From Molossus alvarezi (lineage: Eukaryota; Chordata; Mammalia; Chiroptera; Molossidae), in the NCBI GenBank assembly GCA_037176705.1, contig CM073886.1, forward strand, positions 16,514,501-16,578,500: a DNA stretch of 64,000 bases, written 5' to 3'. Position numbers and translations under genes: made by a program. How positions within the stretch are numbered: the first letter of the stretch is position 1; every line of letters begins with the position of its first letter. A model generated the notes under the pieces. That model ran no database searches. It was not told the DNA's origin and saw only the letters and a list, made by a program, of their open reading frames with translations. Below are positions 22,041 to 33,270 of the stretch, piece after piece.

Positions 22041-22500
22041 TTTTTTTTTTTTCTCCAAATCTTTATTGTTGGATGTAAAATGTATTACAGATGTTCCACA
22101 TTTTTCCCCCATTGACCCCCTCCTCCCCACTCCCGCCCCCCTCCCACCTTTTCCCACACTATTGTCTGTGTCCATTGATTATGCATATAAGTTCTTTGGT
22201 TTATTTCTTCCCACCCCCCCAACCCCTTTCCCTTTGAGGGTTGTCAGTCTAGCAATGAATTTGTGCTTCTTAATCTCTTCACCTTTTTCACCCATTCCCC
22301 CAACCCCCTTCCCAACTGGCAACCAACAAAATGTTCTCTGTATCTATGAGAATGTTTCTGTTCTTCCTGTTCATTTTGTTTGTAGATTCCATTGTTGATA
22401 GATATGTATTCATTGCCATTTTGTTTGTTCATACATTTTATCTTTTTCTTCAAAAAGACCCTTCATCGTTTCATATAATAACGGTTTGGTAGTAAGCTGA
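22041..22500 (-). mobile_element. 5'-truncated HAL1-like 3' end
   Basis: Read antisense, it matches the end of ORF1 and the 3' UTR of the element at 15874-18046 almost throughout (22100-22450 against 17640-17990), including the G-rich stretch and CATCTGTAATACATTT. Flanks GATAAACTTTTTT and GATTAAACATTTATTTTTT suggest a diverged TSD. Confidence 0.85.
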
Positions 22501-22536
22501 TTAAACATTTATTTTTTAAAAAATAATAGAACTATT

Positions 22537-22765
22537 GCCCTGGCCACTTTGGTCCAGAGAGACCCGGGTTCAGTTCCCGCTAGGGGCGCATGCCTTGGTT
22601 GCATTTTGTCCCTGGCCCTGGTTGGTCATGCAAGTGGCGGCCACTCAATGTGTCCTTTTCACGTCGATGTTTCTCTCTCTCTCTCTCTCATCTTCTCTCT
22701 CCCTCCCACTCTATCTGGACAAAAGGTGGGGAAATGTCCTTGGATGAGAATAAAAAAATATTAAT
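22537..22765 (+). mobile_element. Ves SINE lacking the A-box region
   Basis: Sense copy in which GGCTCAGCGGTTAGAGCG-type bases are missing: the head jumps from CTGGCCACTTT to GGTCCAGAGAGACCC. Perfect 14-bp TSD AATAATAGAACTAT (22522-22535 and 22766-22779). Confidence 0.9.
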
Positions 22766-22780
22766 AATAATAGAACTATA

Positions 22781-23400
22781 CATCAAAGAATAAAGTCAAT
22801 TTACAAGTAGTAATTTGAAAAATAAAATTATACAAAAAGGAATTACCATTCAACCTTGCAATTCCAATCCAAGTCTCTATTCAGGAGAAATAAAACATCT
22901 GTCCACACCAAAACTTGTAAACAAGTGTGCAGAGTAACTTTATGTGCTATAGCCAAGATATGGAAATAATACAAATGGGCATCAACTGGTGAATGCAAAA
23001 ACCAACTGTGGTCTAGCTATACAGTGCAATTGGACTCATCAGTACAAAGGAGCCAAATACTAATCCATGCTACAATATGTATGAACCTCAAAAAACAGCA
23101 TGCTAAGTGAAAGAAGCCAGAGACAAAAGTCCACATATTGTACAATTTCAACTATAAGAAATGTCTAGATAAGGCAAATCTGTAAGGACAGAAAAGTACA
23201 TTCCCAGTTGTTGGTTTGGAAGCAGGTACTGCCTGCAAGTCAACATAATGGACCTTGGGGTGGATGGGTGATGGAAATGTTCTAAAACTAGATTATCATG
23301 ATGCTTATATGGCTCTGTAAATTTTCTGAAAATAAATGACTTGTACACTTTGAGGAGGTGATTTTATGGTATATAAACTATACCTTAATAAAATGGTTAG
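22781..23400 (+). mobile_element. Old L1 3' UTR
   Basis: Typical pieces: TACCATTCAACCTTGCAATTCC, CAAAAGTCCACATATTGTAC, ATGTCTAGATAAGGCAAATC, and a TATACCTTAATAAAATGG end. Confidence 0.72.
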
Positions 23401-23419
23401 ACAAATAGATATCTGTATT

Positions 23420-24700
23420 TTTTTCAACGAAAACTTGACCCTACCTCACAGAATACACACACACAAAATAATTCCACATGGATTATAAATATAAATTTTA
23501 AAAGCTAAATGATAATGTATTTAGGAAATAATATAGAATAATTTCATGACCTCAGAGGTAGAGGAAGGTGTCCTAAATAGGATACAAAAAAACATTAACC
23601 TAACAAAGACTATTGCTAATAGGTTGAACTATATGAAATTGACAATATTTGCCCATTCTGATTTACAAAAATGGCCATTTCATAGTTAAAAGGCAAGAGC
23701 AGACAGAAAAAGTATTTGCCTCACACATAACTGACAGGAATGGTAGCCTGATTATAAAGAGCTCCTAAAAATCAGTAAGAAAGTAAAACAAGACAAAAAA
23801 AAGACCTCTGAGTAGAAAAATGTGCAAGAACTTGAACAGGCACTTCACAAAAGAACAAATCCAGATAGCCCAACAGACTAAGAAAAGGCATTCAACCAGG
23901 GAAATGCAAATAAAACTAGGGAATCAAAAATTAAAGCTACCAAAAGAATCTCCACACACCCACCAGAGTGGCTAAAATCAGACAGACTGACAAGTGCTAG
24001 TGAGGATGTACTGCAACAAGAACTCTTACTCATACACTGCTGGTAAAAGGAAAAACTAGTAAAGCCACTGGTAAATAGCTGAGTATCATCTATTAATGTT
24101 GAAGATACATACACCCTATGACCCAACAATCCCCACTCTAACCATTTATTTACCCAACAGAATTGCATGCAAGTATGCACCAGGATACAGTACAAACATA
24201 TTCATAAGAATTCTGTTGAAGCCAAGATGGGAACGATCCACATGTCCATCAACAGCAGGCTGGGTAAACAGATTTTGTTACAGTCATACAGAGAATATGT
24301 TACAGCAATGAAAATGAACAAACTCCAACTATAAGCAACAGGGATGAATCTCACAAGCACAATACCGAGTAACAGAAGCAGCCCCAAATAAATACATACT
24401 GCAGAGTCCATTGATATGAAATCCTAACATAGGTAAAACTCATTGATGGGGCCAGAAGTTGGTATGTGGCTACCTGTAGGAGAGGAGGCCAGTGGGTAGT
24501 ATTGAGAGGTGCACAAGGGGGAACTTCTGGAATTCTGGCAATGTTCTATTTCATCTGGGTCCTGGTTGTGTAGATGTGTTCATTTTGTGACAATTTTTCA
24601 AATATACACTTATAATTTATCCATTTTTGTTTATGTCTATTATATATCAATGAAAAAGTTTATTTTTAAAAACAGGCATCCAAATTCTTTAAAACTGCCA
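23420..24700 (+). mobile_element. Old L1: ORF2 3' part and 3' UTR
   Basis: Contains ORF2-end signatures (AACAAATCCAGATAGCCCAAC, CATACACTGCTGGT, CTGTTGAAGCCAAGATGGG) and a 3' UTR with CATTTTGTGACAATTTTTC. All frames are broken. Confidence 0.72.
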
Positions 24701-24823
24701 ACATCATTAAAGACAAAAAAGGCTGGGGAATAGTTCTAGATCAAAGAATGCGACACAAATGTGGTAACTAAATGCAATAAACAATCCCTGATTAGAGCCT
24801 AGATGTAAAGAAGAATAGCTCTA

Positions 24824-25041
24824 GCCCTGGCCAGTTTGGCTCAGTAGTTAAGAGAGTCGACCCACAGACCAAGGAGTCACAGGTTTGATTCCAGTCATGT
24901 ACCTTGGTTGTGGTTTGTCCCTGGCCCACGTGGGGGTTGTGTGGGAGGCAACCAATCAGTGTGTCTCTCTCACATCAGTGTTTCTCTTCCTCTCTCCCAC
25001 TCTGAAAATAAATGGAAAAATATCCTTGAGTGAGGATTTTT
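24824..25041 (+). mobile_element. Ves SINE
   Basis: Sense copy with terminal hairpin ATCCTT-GAGT-GAGGAT. No clear TSD. Confidence 0.88.
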
Positions 25042-25059
25042 AAAAAAACCTGAAAAACT

Positions 25060-25268
25060 CTAAAGGATATTATTGAACAATGGGGAAAATTTGAATATTA
25101 ACTATTTATTTGATAAGAGTATTTTGTTAATGTTAAATTTCTAGAGTGTGATTATTTATTGTGTCTATACAGGACACTGTCCTTGTTCTTAGGAGAAACA
25201 TGCCGAAGAATTTAAGGGTGCAAGGCCATGATGCTTGGTTCAATGGCTCAGGAAAGAAAAAAGAGGAG

Positions 25269-25304
<36 letters not shown>

Positions 25305-25650
25305 TAGTGTTTATTACACTATGCTTCCAACTTTTCTATAGGTCTGAAATTTTTCAAAATAGAAAGTTGGGAAAGAAAGCAAAAGCAAACCAAAAATCTG
25401 GCAATACCAAACCATCTCTAAGCCAAGTGTTTAAAGAAACACACTTGGGTATGAAAATGGAAGAGAAGGATGTGATCCCAGGTCAAGGCAAGACCAAGGA
25501 AGGGGGGCATCTGAGTGGCTGGCAGTGTCCTCTTTTTCAACCTAGCTGGCAGATACAGGGATGTACACTTTAGAATTATCAGGTTGTACAATTATGAGGT
25601 TGTTTATGTGGCCTTCTGTATCTGTATCATATTTCACAATTTTTACAAAA
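25060..25650 (+). mobile_element. Old L1 3' end with (AC)n
   Basis: Blocks TCCTTGTTCTTAGGAGAAACATG and TCTGAAATTTTTCAAAATAG match the terminus also present near 43830-44010. An (AC)17 microsatellite occupies 25270-25303. Function none. Confidence 0.55.
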
Positions 25651-26295
25651 TTTTTACAAAAGAACAGACTGTGCAAAGTACAGTTGCGTGTGCAGTGTTG
25701 CCGGAGGAAGAAAGCAGCCCAGCCACTGAGCTCCAGGCTGCCACAGGTTTGCCACCACACTCTGCCAGCCCCAGTGCGTAGCTCCTGGAGTGGTTACACA
25801 ATCATGACAGGGCTGCTGCCTTTTAGTTGCCAAATGTTCTCACAATTTGGTTGCAACAAAAACACACCTAACTTAAACTGCAGACTGATTTATTAAAGGC
25901 ACTGCAAGATTGTTGTTGTTTTTTTTTAATGAAACAAAGTTGTTTTCCAGGAAGTTATTTTCCCATAAGTCACATATAAACACTCACCAAAAAATATTTA
26001 AAACTCCCATAGGTTTTGGTCCTTAATTCTTTTCTCTTGCTATTGCTACAAAGATGATGGAAACAAAATATTTATTGTTTATAGCTGCTTGGAATTTAAT
26101 TGCAAAGGACTTGGTCAGTAGTCCCATTTATTGCAGAGCTAAATATGCAAGATTCCAAGTTGAGGACAAATTCTCTGCATATACAGGATGGATGAACCCT
26201 TGACAGCCTCTCATTGAAGTCATTCTTGACAAGCTGACAACAGTCAGCTCATGGACTCCAGACAAATTGCCTGCATTCAGACACCAATTCTTCTA
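25651..26295. other. Unassigned DNA
   Basis: A GC-richer patch at 25690-25800 lies inside overlapping open frames on both strands, but nothing recognisable is encoded. Confidence 0.35.
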
Positions 26296-26299
26296 CATG

Positions 26300-26465
26300 T
26301 AGCCTGTGTAACGTTAAGAAAATTACTTACCCTATTTGTGGCTCAGTTTCTTAATCTGAAAGGACATGACTAACATCACCTAACTTATAGGGTTATCAGG
26401 ATTACATGAGTTAATATTCATAAAGTGCTTGGAACTGTGCTGGACACATATAAGCATTTCTTACA
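26300..26465 (+). repeat. MIR SINE fragment
   Basis: GGCTCAGTTTCTTAATCTG, TAGGGTTATCAGGATTACATGAG and AAGTGCTTGGAACTGTGC follow the MIR order. Confidence 0.75.
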
Positions 26466-26604
26466 AGTCAATATTCAAATAAATGAGGGAAGTAGTGGTA
26501 CATGGAAATAACCTGGCTAAACAACCACACTCAGAGAATGTGGTTGCGAGGATCAAAGACTACTTGAGAGGAATGAGCTCTAGAGAAAAACAAACTACTC
26601 TAGA

Positions 26605-26810
26605 ACTTAAGAACACAGACTCTAGTGTCAGGCTGTCTGGCTTTAGGTACCACCTTAAAACTAGCTACTATTTAACACTCTCTTCACCTCAGTTTATTCA
26701 TTTGTAAAATAGGAGCATGAAAATTCTTAGTTTACAGGATTGTTGTGAGAATTAAATAATACAAGAAAAATGCCTGGCACATAGGAAGCACTCAATAAAT
26801 TATTCTGGCC
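26605..26810 (+). repeat. MIR SINE
   Basis: Nearly full MIR: AACACAGACTCTAGTGTCAGG, CTCAGTTTATTCATTTGTAA, TTGTTGTGAGAATTAAATAA, TGGCACATAGGAAGCACTC. Confidence 0.8.
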
Positions 26811-26819
26811 TGTTCAAAT

Positions 26820-27275
26820 ATAATATCATCATTTGGTCAATAATTTAGATGAAGACATAAAAAAGTTGTTTGTCACATATGCAGCAAAGGTGTAGGAAAG
26901 CTGCAGGCCTGACAGCTTCCCTGTGCCAACAAGGTAAGCCAGCAGATCAGAGACAATGTGCTCAAGCTATAGTAGTTCCTGATGCCCCTGCACTGACTTT
27001 GTGAGTGTGAAAAGAATGTGGTTGCTACTTCACTTCTGCCTCCTATATCTTATATCAATTGTCTCCTGGGGCTCAAACGACAGAGTTCCCATTTAGCCAA
27101 GCTGACACAATATGAATCTGCCACAGTCCACTCCTGTCCACTCGGCACATTTATACACCTCTTTTTAGCCATCCTTAATTTCCAAAGTCAATCATAAATC
27201 AGGCTCCTGCCTAATATAATGCAGCTATCCCTCTTACAAACAAAAACATATTAACCCTCTCACCAAAAGAGGATC
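26820..27275. other. Unassigned DNA
   Basis: No gene recognised. It may be part of the adjacent retroviral remnant, but I cannot show this. Confidence 0.3.
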
Positions 27276-27279
27276 CAAA

Positions 27280-27820
27280 GTCCCTATATGCTCCTTTCTG
27301 TTCTAGCTTTGTTATCCTGTGGAATGAAGAGTATGATCAGTGTCCTGCCATAAGGACCCTAAAGGTAGAAACTGTGAAGGTATAATGCAGACCCTGCCAG
27401 GCACAGAAGACAAAATCATTCCCCAGTATACCAAGTGCCAGGAAGTATGTTGATTTGTTCCAGCAACAAAATCACATTTGGCACAGCAGCTGCAGCAGGA
27501 GCCATCACCTAAGTAAGTTTATGATAACCCACTGTCATTCTCTAAGATTCATCCATCTTCTACACAGGCTTAGTAGGTGGGTCAAATGAGAATGTGGTAG
27601 GAATCACCACCCTTGCATCTTTCAAGTCCTAGATGGTGGCACTAATCTCTGCCATCCTTCCAGGAATATGATATTGCTTTTGGTGTGCTATCTTGATAGC
27701 TCCAGAGAGGCAGTTCTAGTAGCTTCCACTTGGCCTTTCACACCATAACAGCCATCACTCCAGGGAACCAATGTCAGAATCCTGCCAGTTGCTGAGTATG
27801 TATATTTCAGTAATGTATTC
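27280..27820 (-). pseudogene. ERV-L-type pol remnant (reverse transcriptase region)
   Basis: The minus strand reads in pieces as the N-terminal part of a retroviral reverse transcriptase, in the style of the ERV-L group: a short basic/proline stretch, an 'RMTVGYHKL' block and a 'LLEQINILPGTWY' block, in the correct order between about 27700 and 27400. Several stops (for example after 'ISATI') and frame changes break it. These elements are old, endogenous and inert. No LTR was identified beside it. Confidence 0.72.
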
Positions 27821-29085
27821 TAGAACTTGGGAAAGAACCACAGGTTAGGTGATAATGTCTTAATAATTACTTAATATATAATAATGTATGGGTATTAAAA
27901 ATATACACTAGTAATTATTCTGAAATTGATAACAGTAAATTGACATGAGTGTAATACTGAATAACTGATTATGCATGCTTGCTCAAAAATTGGCCATACT
28001 CATTCATTACACACAAAAACACAAAACACACATACATACATTCTCGTATTAGCCTGCGAAGCCTGTGTGCATGAGAAGCCAGTCACATGCATAAGAAAAG
28101 AAACACTAAGCAGCTTCATTCTCTCATGAAATCCTCATTTCTTCCTTCCTTCTTAAGGAGATTCACTTCTCCTGGCTTTCTTCTTACTTCATTTCATGAT
28201 TGCCTCACTAGATTGCCAACTTCCCAGGTCTTTGCCTGAAAGATCCCAAGGGATTCCAGCCCCCTTTGCCTTCACCAAATACAAGCTAGCTCCTCATAAT
28301 CTGTGATGTCAGGATTAAAGCTTTGACCTCCTCTCAGTACATAGGATGAGCATCCTGTCTCTTCCACATCTCCCAGTAGGTTGGTTTTCATCCTCTGATG
28401 AATAAACAACCTTGGAGTACAATCCAGGAGATAATATTTCTCATGATCATGTTGTAGTAAACTCTGGTCCTCTCCAACTTCTCTGAGAACTCACAAACAT
28501 GCCACACGTCCTTGCAAGTTTTGTGCATAATGCTTTTAACTAACCTAGGCCACATCTATCAATTGTCTTCAAGTAGAGACCTGTACTATAGGGGATCGCA
28601 CAACATTAAAGAGAGGTATGTATTAAAATGCAAGAGAATAGACATCAGGACTATCAATTGGCACTGGAAAGGAAACAATCAGTGTGAGGTTTTTCCTCAT
28701 TTAAAAAAACCTATGTAATTATACAATTTTTACAGTATGAAGTCTCCATTGCATCATTTTGGAAAGCATGAACAGAATAATTAGGTCTTATCCACAAAGC
28801 TGCTTTTCTCTAGGACATTCCTCAATTATCCAAACCAGAGGACCCCATGTAACTTTGTTCTTTCTTCTCCCTTACCATCAAGCCCTATCAAGTCTCCTTG
28901 TTGAATCTATCACCTTAGCTACATCCACTGCCTGAACCTTCATATCTCTTGGATACTAGCAAATAGCTTCCTAACCAGTCCTACTGCTTTCCAGTCTCTC
29001 TTCTTCCAAATCATCCCCTATACTGTCATCCAACATATTGTGTTCTAAAACCCTTCTTAGTTGTCCTCTTATAAAAACAATGATA
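27821..29085. other. Unassigned, SINE-poor DNA
   Basis: No Ves SINE and no gene recognised. AT-rich with no long frames. Confidence 0.4.
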
Positions 29086-29089
29086 ACAA

Positions 29090-29480
29090 TAACAACACCT
29101 AACATTTAGAGAACACATTGTGTGTCCAATACTGCACTAAGCAGCCCTGGCCAGTTTGGTTCAGCAGTTAGAGCATTGGCCTGTGGTCCAGAGAGACCCA
29201 GGTTTGGTTCCCACTAAGGGCGCGTACCTCAGTTGCAGTTTGTCCCCGGCCCTGGTTGGTCGTGCGGGTGGCAGCCACTCAATGTGTCCCTTTCACGTCG
29301 ATGTTTCTCTCTCTCTCTCTCTTCCTCTCTCTCCCTCCCACTCTATCTGAACAAAAAATGGAAAAATGTCCTCGGGTGAGGATTAAAAAAAAAAAATACT
29401 GCACTAAGCACTTTACATACATTATTATCACCTGTAACCCACACCAGTCCTATGAAATTGGTACTATTAAAAATTACTGG
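29090..29480 (-). repeat. MIR SINE split by a Ves insertion
   Basis: Antisense MIR: ACTGCACTAAGCA on the left, continuing on the right with CACTTTACATACATTATTATC and CCTATGAAATTGGTACTATT. Confidence 0.78.
29144..29395 (+). mobile_element. Ves SINE nested in MIR
   Basis: Complete sense copy with hairpin GTCCTC-GGGT-GAGGAT and perfect 15-bp TSD ATACTGCACTAAGCA (29129-29143 and 29396-29410). Confidence 0.95.
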
Positions 29481-30731
29481 TAACAATAAAGTATACACTT
29501 CAACGTAACACAGATTGCCGTTCCAACCCCATCTCCCATGTCCACCATCTTCACCTCTTCTCCATGTACTTTCAGTGCAACTTCCCAAACATCCCACACA
29601 TTTTCATATTTAAATGCCCTTGTGCTGTCTTCTTGCCTTGTTAGGTGTTTCACTAATGTTCCAATTCTTGTCTTTTTAAGTGTTCCAATTACACCTGAAA
29701 ATAATTTGAGAGCAGAATTTCATGCCTGAAAATTAAAACTTAACTTTTACTAAATGAAACTGAACTTAATATGTTCTGTCATATATTAACTCCAATTACA
29801 ACTTTAAGCTCATCTAAAATTTTACTTTGTGTGAACACAGCATTTTACTAATAATTAAATGGTCTTTTATGCTCCAAGGCAGATAGTCAGAGCTCCTGAA
29901 ACTGAAAGTGTTTGAAAAAAATCTGGATTTAAACAAATGAACAAAAAATCTGGGTTTTAGGACTTTAAGCTATGCAATTAACTCAAGCAATGGTGGTTTG
30001 TTGTGTGTTGTTGAGGCTTTTGCTCTTTCTTTTTCATTTTTACTTAAGAAAGCTTCTGGAGAAGCAAGGATGTTGCAAAGTAATATTCTCTGGAACTCTT
30101 TGGTTCTGAACATTGCTGCCTTTAAGACAAACACTTGGTGAAGTTGTTGAACACTATCATATATCCTGATTTCTTCTTTATTTCAAAAAGGAATTGCTCA
30201 TTAAAATGGCATTCAATTAAACAAACATTTAAGGAGTGTCTGAGAATAAGGTATTGATTCCAGGCTAAAGTATTAAAGCAAGTCTTTTTTACCTACCGAC
30301 TGAACTGTCTTTAATAATTGTACTTGTATAGTACTTTTCTTTTCCATTACCTCATTTGATTTTCCAATGAGATAGGTGAAATAATTCTGCCTCCAACAGA
30401 GATGGTTGCTGGGAAGTGGCATGGGCAACACTTAACCTTAAGGTTCAGTTTTAAGTTGGAGGTAAATATCCATCCCAAACTTAAGGATAAAAATGATCAC
30501 ACAAGATAAGGCAGAAAAATCAAAGCTCGGAAAGGAAAATTATATATGGAACATGAAAGACGAGCAGTGTCATAAGACAAAGTTATACTGGGGCAGGAGT
30601 TTACTCTCAGTAGAGGAGCTGCCCCCCCACTCATGATTCTCTGTGTTTCTACCCTTGCTTTTTTCCTCTAAAAAGCTAGGCTCCTTTCTAAATTTTTAGA
30701 TTTATTGCCAAACTCAAGGAACACTTGATTG
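29481..30731. other. Unassigned DNA
   Basis: No Ves SINE, gene or clearly assigned repeat in 1.2 kb. Confidence 0.4.
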
Positions 30732-30739
30732 CAATAGCA

Positions 30740-31010
30740 CAGCGATTTTTAACCTTATTCATCTCATAGCACACATCAACTAATTACTAAAATTCTGCAG
30801 CACACGAAAAATGTTGTTTATTTGGCCAATCTGACAAAAAATAGGTATAATTTTGATTTATTCACACTGGACAGCTATTGTAGTGTTGGCTATCATCTTT
30901 TTTTTTTTTTTTTTTTACAATCTAAGGTAAAAGAGGTAAGTGCTCCTGGCTAAATAATCAGGTACTGAATGTTTTAAAAATTCTTGCAGCACACAGGTTG
31001 AAAGTTGCTG
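30740..31010. mobile_element. Non-autonomous hAT-type DNA transposon
   Basis: A 271-bp element with terminal inverted repeats (CAGCGATTTTTAACCT at the left, AGGTTGAAAGTTGCTG at the right; 12 of 16 positions pair). A perfect 8-bp TSD, CAATAGCA, lies at 30732-30739 and 31011-31018. An 8-bp TSD and CAG..CTG-like ends are the hallmarks of the hAT superfamily. No transposase is encoded; the element would have been moved in trans. Confidence 0.92.
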
Positions 31011-31068
31011 CAATAGCATATAACTCTGAAATTACAAAGTATTGATAAATTCCACCTTGACATACTAT

Positions 31069-31266
31069 CTTTTTTTTAAATCATCACTTGAGGATATTTT
31101 TCTATTTATCATCAGATAGACGGAGAGCAAGAGAAACATTGACGTAAGAGAGAGACACATCAACTGGTTGTCTCCTGCATGACCCGACCAGGACTGGGGA
31201 CAAACCGCAACCAAGGTACATGCCCTTGACTGGAATTGAATCTGCACCTCATTGGTCCGTGGGCTG
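31069..31266 (-). mobile_element. Ves SINE, head missing
   Basis: Antisense copy that stops at CATTGGTCCGTGGGCTGATTT, so the first ~35 bases of the head are absent. This may be 5' truncation during integration. Confidence 0.85.
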
Positions 31267-31389
31267 ATTTCTTATATATAAACATAAAGCTTCATTTTAA
31301 GATGAACAAAATCAAAAGAAAAGTCCCTCATTTTCTAATAATGTGTAGTTTTTTATTCTTTGCCTAGAATTTTCTATGAGCACATTAAT

Positions 31390-31485
31390 GAGTTCAAATA
31401 ACAAAGTCACTAAATATCTTTGTGACCTTGGGTAGGGCACACAAGTTCCCTATACCTCAGTTTCTTCTGTTTTAAAAAATGAGAT
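31390..31485 (+). repeat. MIR SINE fragment
   Basis: CTTTGTGACCTTGGGTAGGGC and CCTCAGTTTCTTCTG match the MIR core. A Ves SINE interrupts it on the right. Confidence 0.7.
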
Positions 31486-31661
31486 TGGGTCCTGGCTGGG
31501 TAGCTCAGTTGGTTAGAACATACGTCCCGACAGACCAAAGTTGTGGGCTCAATCCCCAGTCAGGGCACATTTAAGAATCAACCAATAAATGCATAAGTAA
31601 GTGGAACAACAAATCAGTGTTTCTCTCTCTCCCTTCCTTTCTTTCTAAAATCAATAAATTT
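31486..31661 (+). mobile_element. Ves-type SINE (short form)
   Basis: Sense copy from GGGTCCTGGCTGGGTAGC to CTAAAATCAATAAATTT; TSD AAAAATGAGAT at 31475-31485 and 31662-31672. Confidence 0.88.
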
Positions 31662-31855
31662 AAAAATGAGATCATTTAACTAGAATCATCTAAATAACAA
31701 AGTGCCTTTTATTAATTCTAAAATATAGGATTTATAAAATAAGTAAAATTCTGTGATTTGATGGATCCATTTTGCCCAAGATGTTTAGCAATGCATGGCA
31801 AAGGAAATCTAAAAAGGGGTTCCTGAATAGTATATTTTATTTATTTATTTATTTA

Positions 31856-32066
31856 AATATATTTTTTAATTGATTTTTCAGAGAGAGAGGAAGGGAGAGG
31901 GAGAGATAGAAACATTGGTGTGTGAAAGAAACATCGGTCAGCTGCCTCCTGCATGCCCCCTACTGGGGATCAAGCCCGCAATCTGTGCATATGACCTGAC
32001 CAGAATTGAACTAGGACCTCTCAGTCCATGCGAGGATGTTCAATCTACTGAGCCACACTGGCTGGA
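31856..32066 (-). mobile_element. Ves-type SINE (short form)
   Basis: Antisense copy from TTAATTGATTTTTCAGAGAGAG to GCCACACTGGCTGG. Confidence 0.85.
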
Positions 32067-32141
32067 CAGTATGACATATTTTAGAGACTTAGACTTCTTA
32101 GTCATAAATCTATGCAATCAAATAGTTTAAAATCTAGTCAC

Positions 32142-32796
32142 CAGCAGGCCACGCGCTAGGACTTGAGAGTTGGGAGGTGATCAAAGCCACCTGAAATGTC
32201 AATAGCTCATTCATCTGTCCATGCCAAATGGATCGTGGGGAAAGTGATTGGAACAGCAATGCAAAAAACTGCTAAAGTGAGAGTAACCAGGCTTGTTCTG
32301 GATCCCTATTTACTAAAGCATTTTAATAAACAAAAAACCTACTTTGATCATGATGCTTTTCAGCAGTGCACAATTGGGGATATTATGCTCCTCAAAGCTT
32401 TACCTGTTCCACGGACGAAACATGTGAAACATGAGCTGGCTGAGATCATTTTCAAAGTTGGGCAAGTCATAGATCCGGTGACCGGAAAACCCTGTGCAGG
32501 AACTACCTACTTGGAGAGTCCTGTTAGTTTGGAAACCACCCATCTAATCAAAAATCTGGAAGAACACAGTATCTCTTCTGAACAGTGAAGGAGGATTAGA
32601 AAAATAAGCCAAAGGGAAAGATTTATAAGTTTGCTTTATGGAAAAGAAATCTTTCTAAGTTTCATCACAAACTGATCAGTTTCTCTTCTGGTATTTATGA
32701 AATAGCCGAAAGTAAATGAATAAAAGGTTTGTTATAATCCACCCCCCCCCAAAATATATAGTCACCAAAAGAGGAGAAGCCAACAACAACAACAAA
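32142..32796 (+). mobile_element. Processed (intronless) MRPS17 retrocopy
   Basis: A reverse-transcribed MRPS17 mRNA: ~54 nt of 5' UTR, an uninterrupted CDS, 3' UTR with AATAAA at 32719-32724, and an A-rich end. TSD AAAATCTAGTCAC lies at 32129-32141 and 32797-32809. A third, imperfect copy of the target (about 32752-32768, ATATAGTCACCA) lies inside the 3' end, followed by ~28 A-rich bases. Confidence 0.9.
32196..32588 (+). CDS. MRPS17: MRPS17-like intact retrocopy ORF (mitochondrial ribosomal protein S17)
   Basis: 130 codons plus stop, the usual length of mammalian MRPS17 (uS17m), with no frameshift or premature stop. The protein belongs to the S17 family, an OB-fold component of the mitochondrial small ribosomal subunit that binds 12S rRNA. 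Recognisable blocks are [20 protein letters not shown] (residues about 9-28, the S17 core with the Gly-x-Val and Lys-Thr-x-x-V positions) and [20 protein letters not shown] in the C-terminal half. The ATG at 32196 matches the native start. Because it lacks introns and sits between TSDs, it is a retrocopy and not the parental gene. An intact frame means it could be a functional retrogene, a young pseudogene, or chance survival; I see no clear promoter. It was called CDS on frame integrity alone. Confidence 0.7.
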   Translation: MSIAHSSVHAKWIVGKVIGTAMQKTAKVRVTRLVLDPYLLKHFNKQKTYFDHDAFQQCTIGDIMLLKALPVPRTKHVKHELAEIIFKVGQVIDPVTGKPCAGTTYLESPVSLETTHLIKNLEEHSISSEQ

Positions 32797-33039
32797 AAAA
32801 TCTAGTCACGAGTGACAGCACAGGTTAACATCAACAAACATACTGCATTTAATCTTGAAAATAGAGGTGTACAGCTGTTTTTCATGTAAATTGGTTTTGT
32901 CTCCGGATATTTATAAACCCCAATTTAGAAGAATAATCTATTTTAAGAGAAACACAGCAAGAGACTATCACTTTTGAACCTTAATGCATATAAATTATGC
33001 CCCTAGGTTGAGAGCCAGCATCTAAATCCTACCAATTTT

Positions 33040-33270
33040 CCAGGACGCAGCTCAGAGGCCACTCCAGCACTCTGGACAGGCAGATGAACTCTCTTCATCC
33101 CACTTCTGTCACTGCCCCCCTAGGACAATAAATCTTTCCCCAGACAAACATTCTACTTCTTGGCATTACAGTGATTAGCTCCCAGCTTCCCTAACTGACT
33201 GTAAATTCTCTGACACTGTGCTGGCTCTGCATTGTTCATAAAGCAAGCATGCAATAAATATTTGCTAAAA
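33040..33270 (+). repeat. L2 LINE 3' fragment
   Basis: CTGTAAATTCTCTGACACTGTG, GGCTCTGCATTGTTCATAAAG and CAATAAATATTTGC resemble the L2 3' end. Confidence 0.55.

Noticed and set aside
25515..25896. Overlapping frames of 72-111 codons on both strands
   Set aside because: No recognisable motif, and part of the region is an old L1 3' end.
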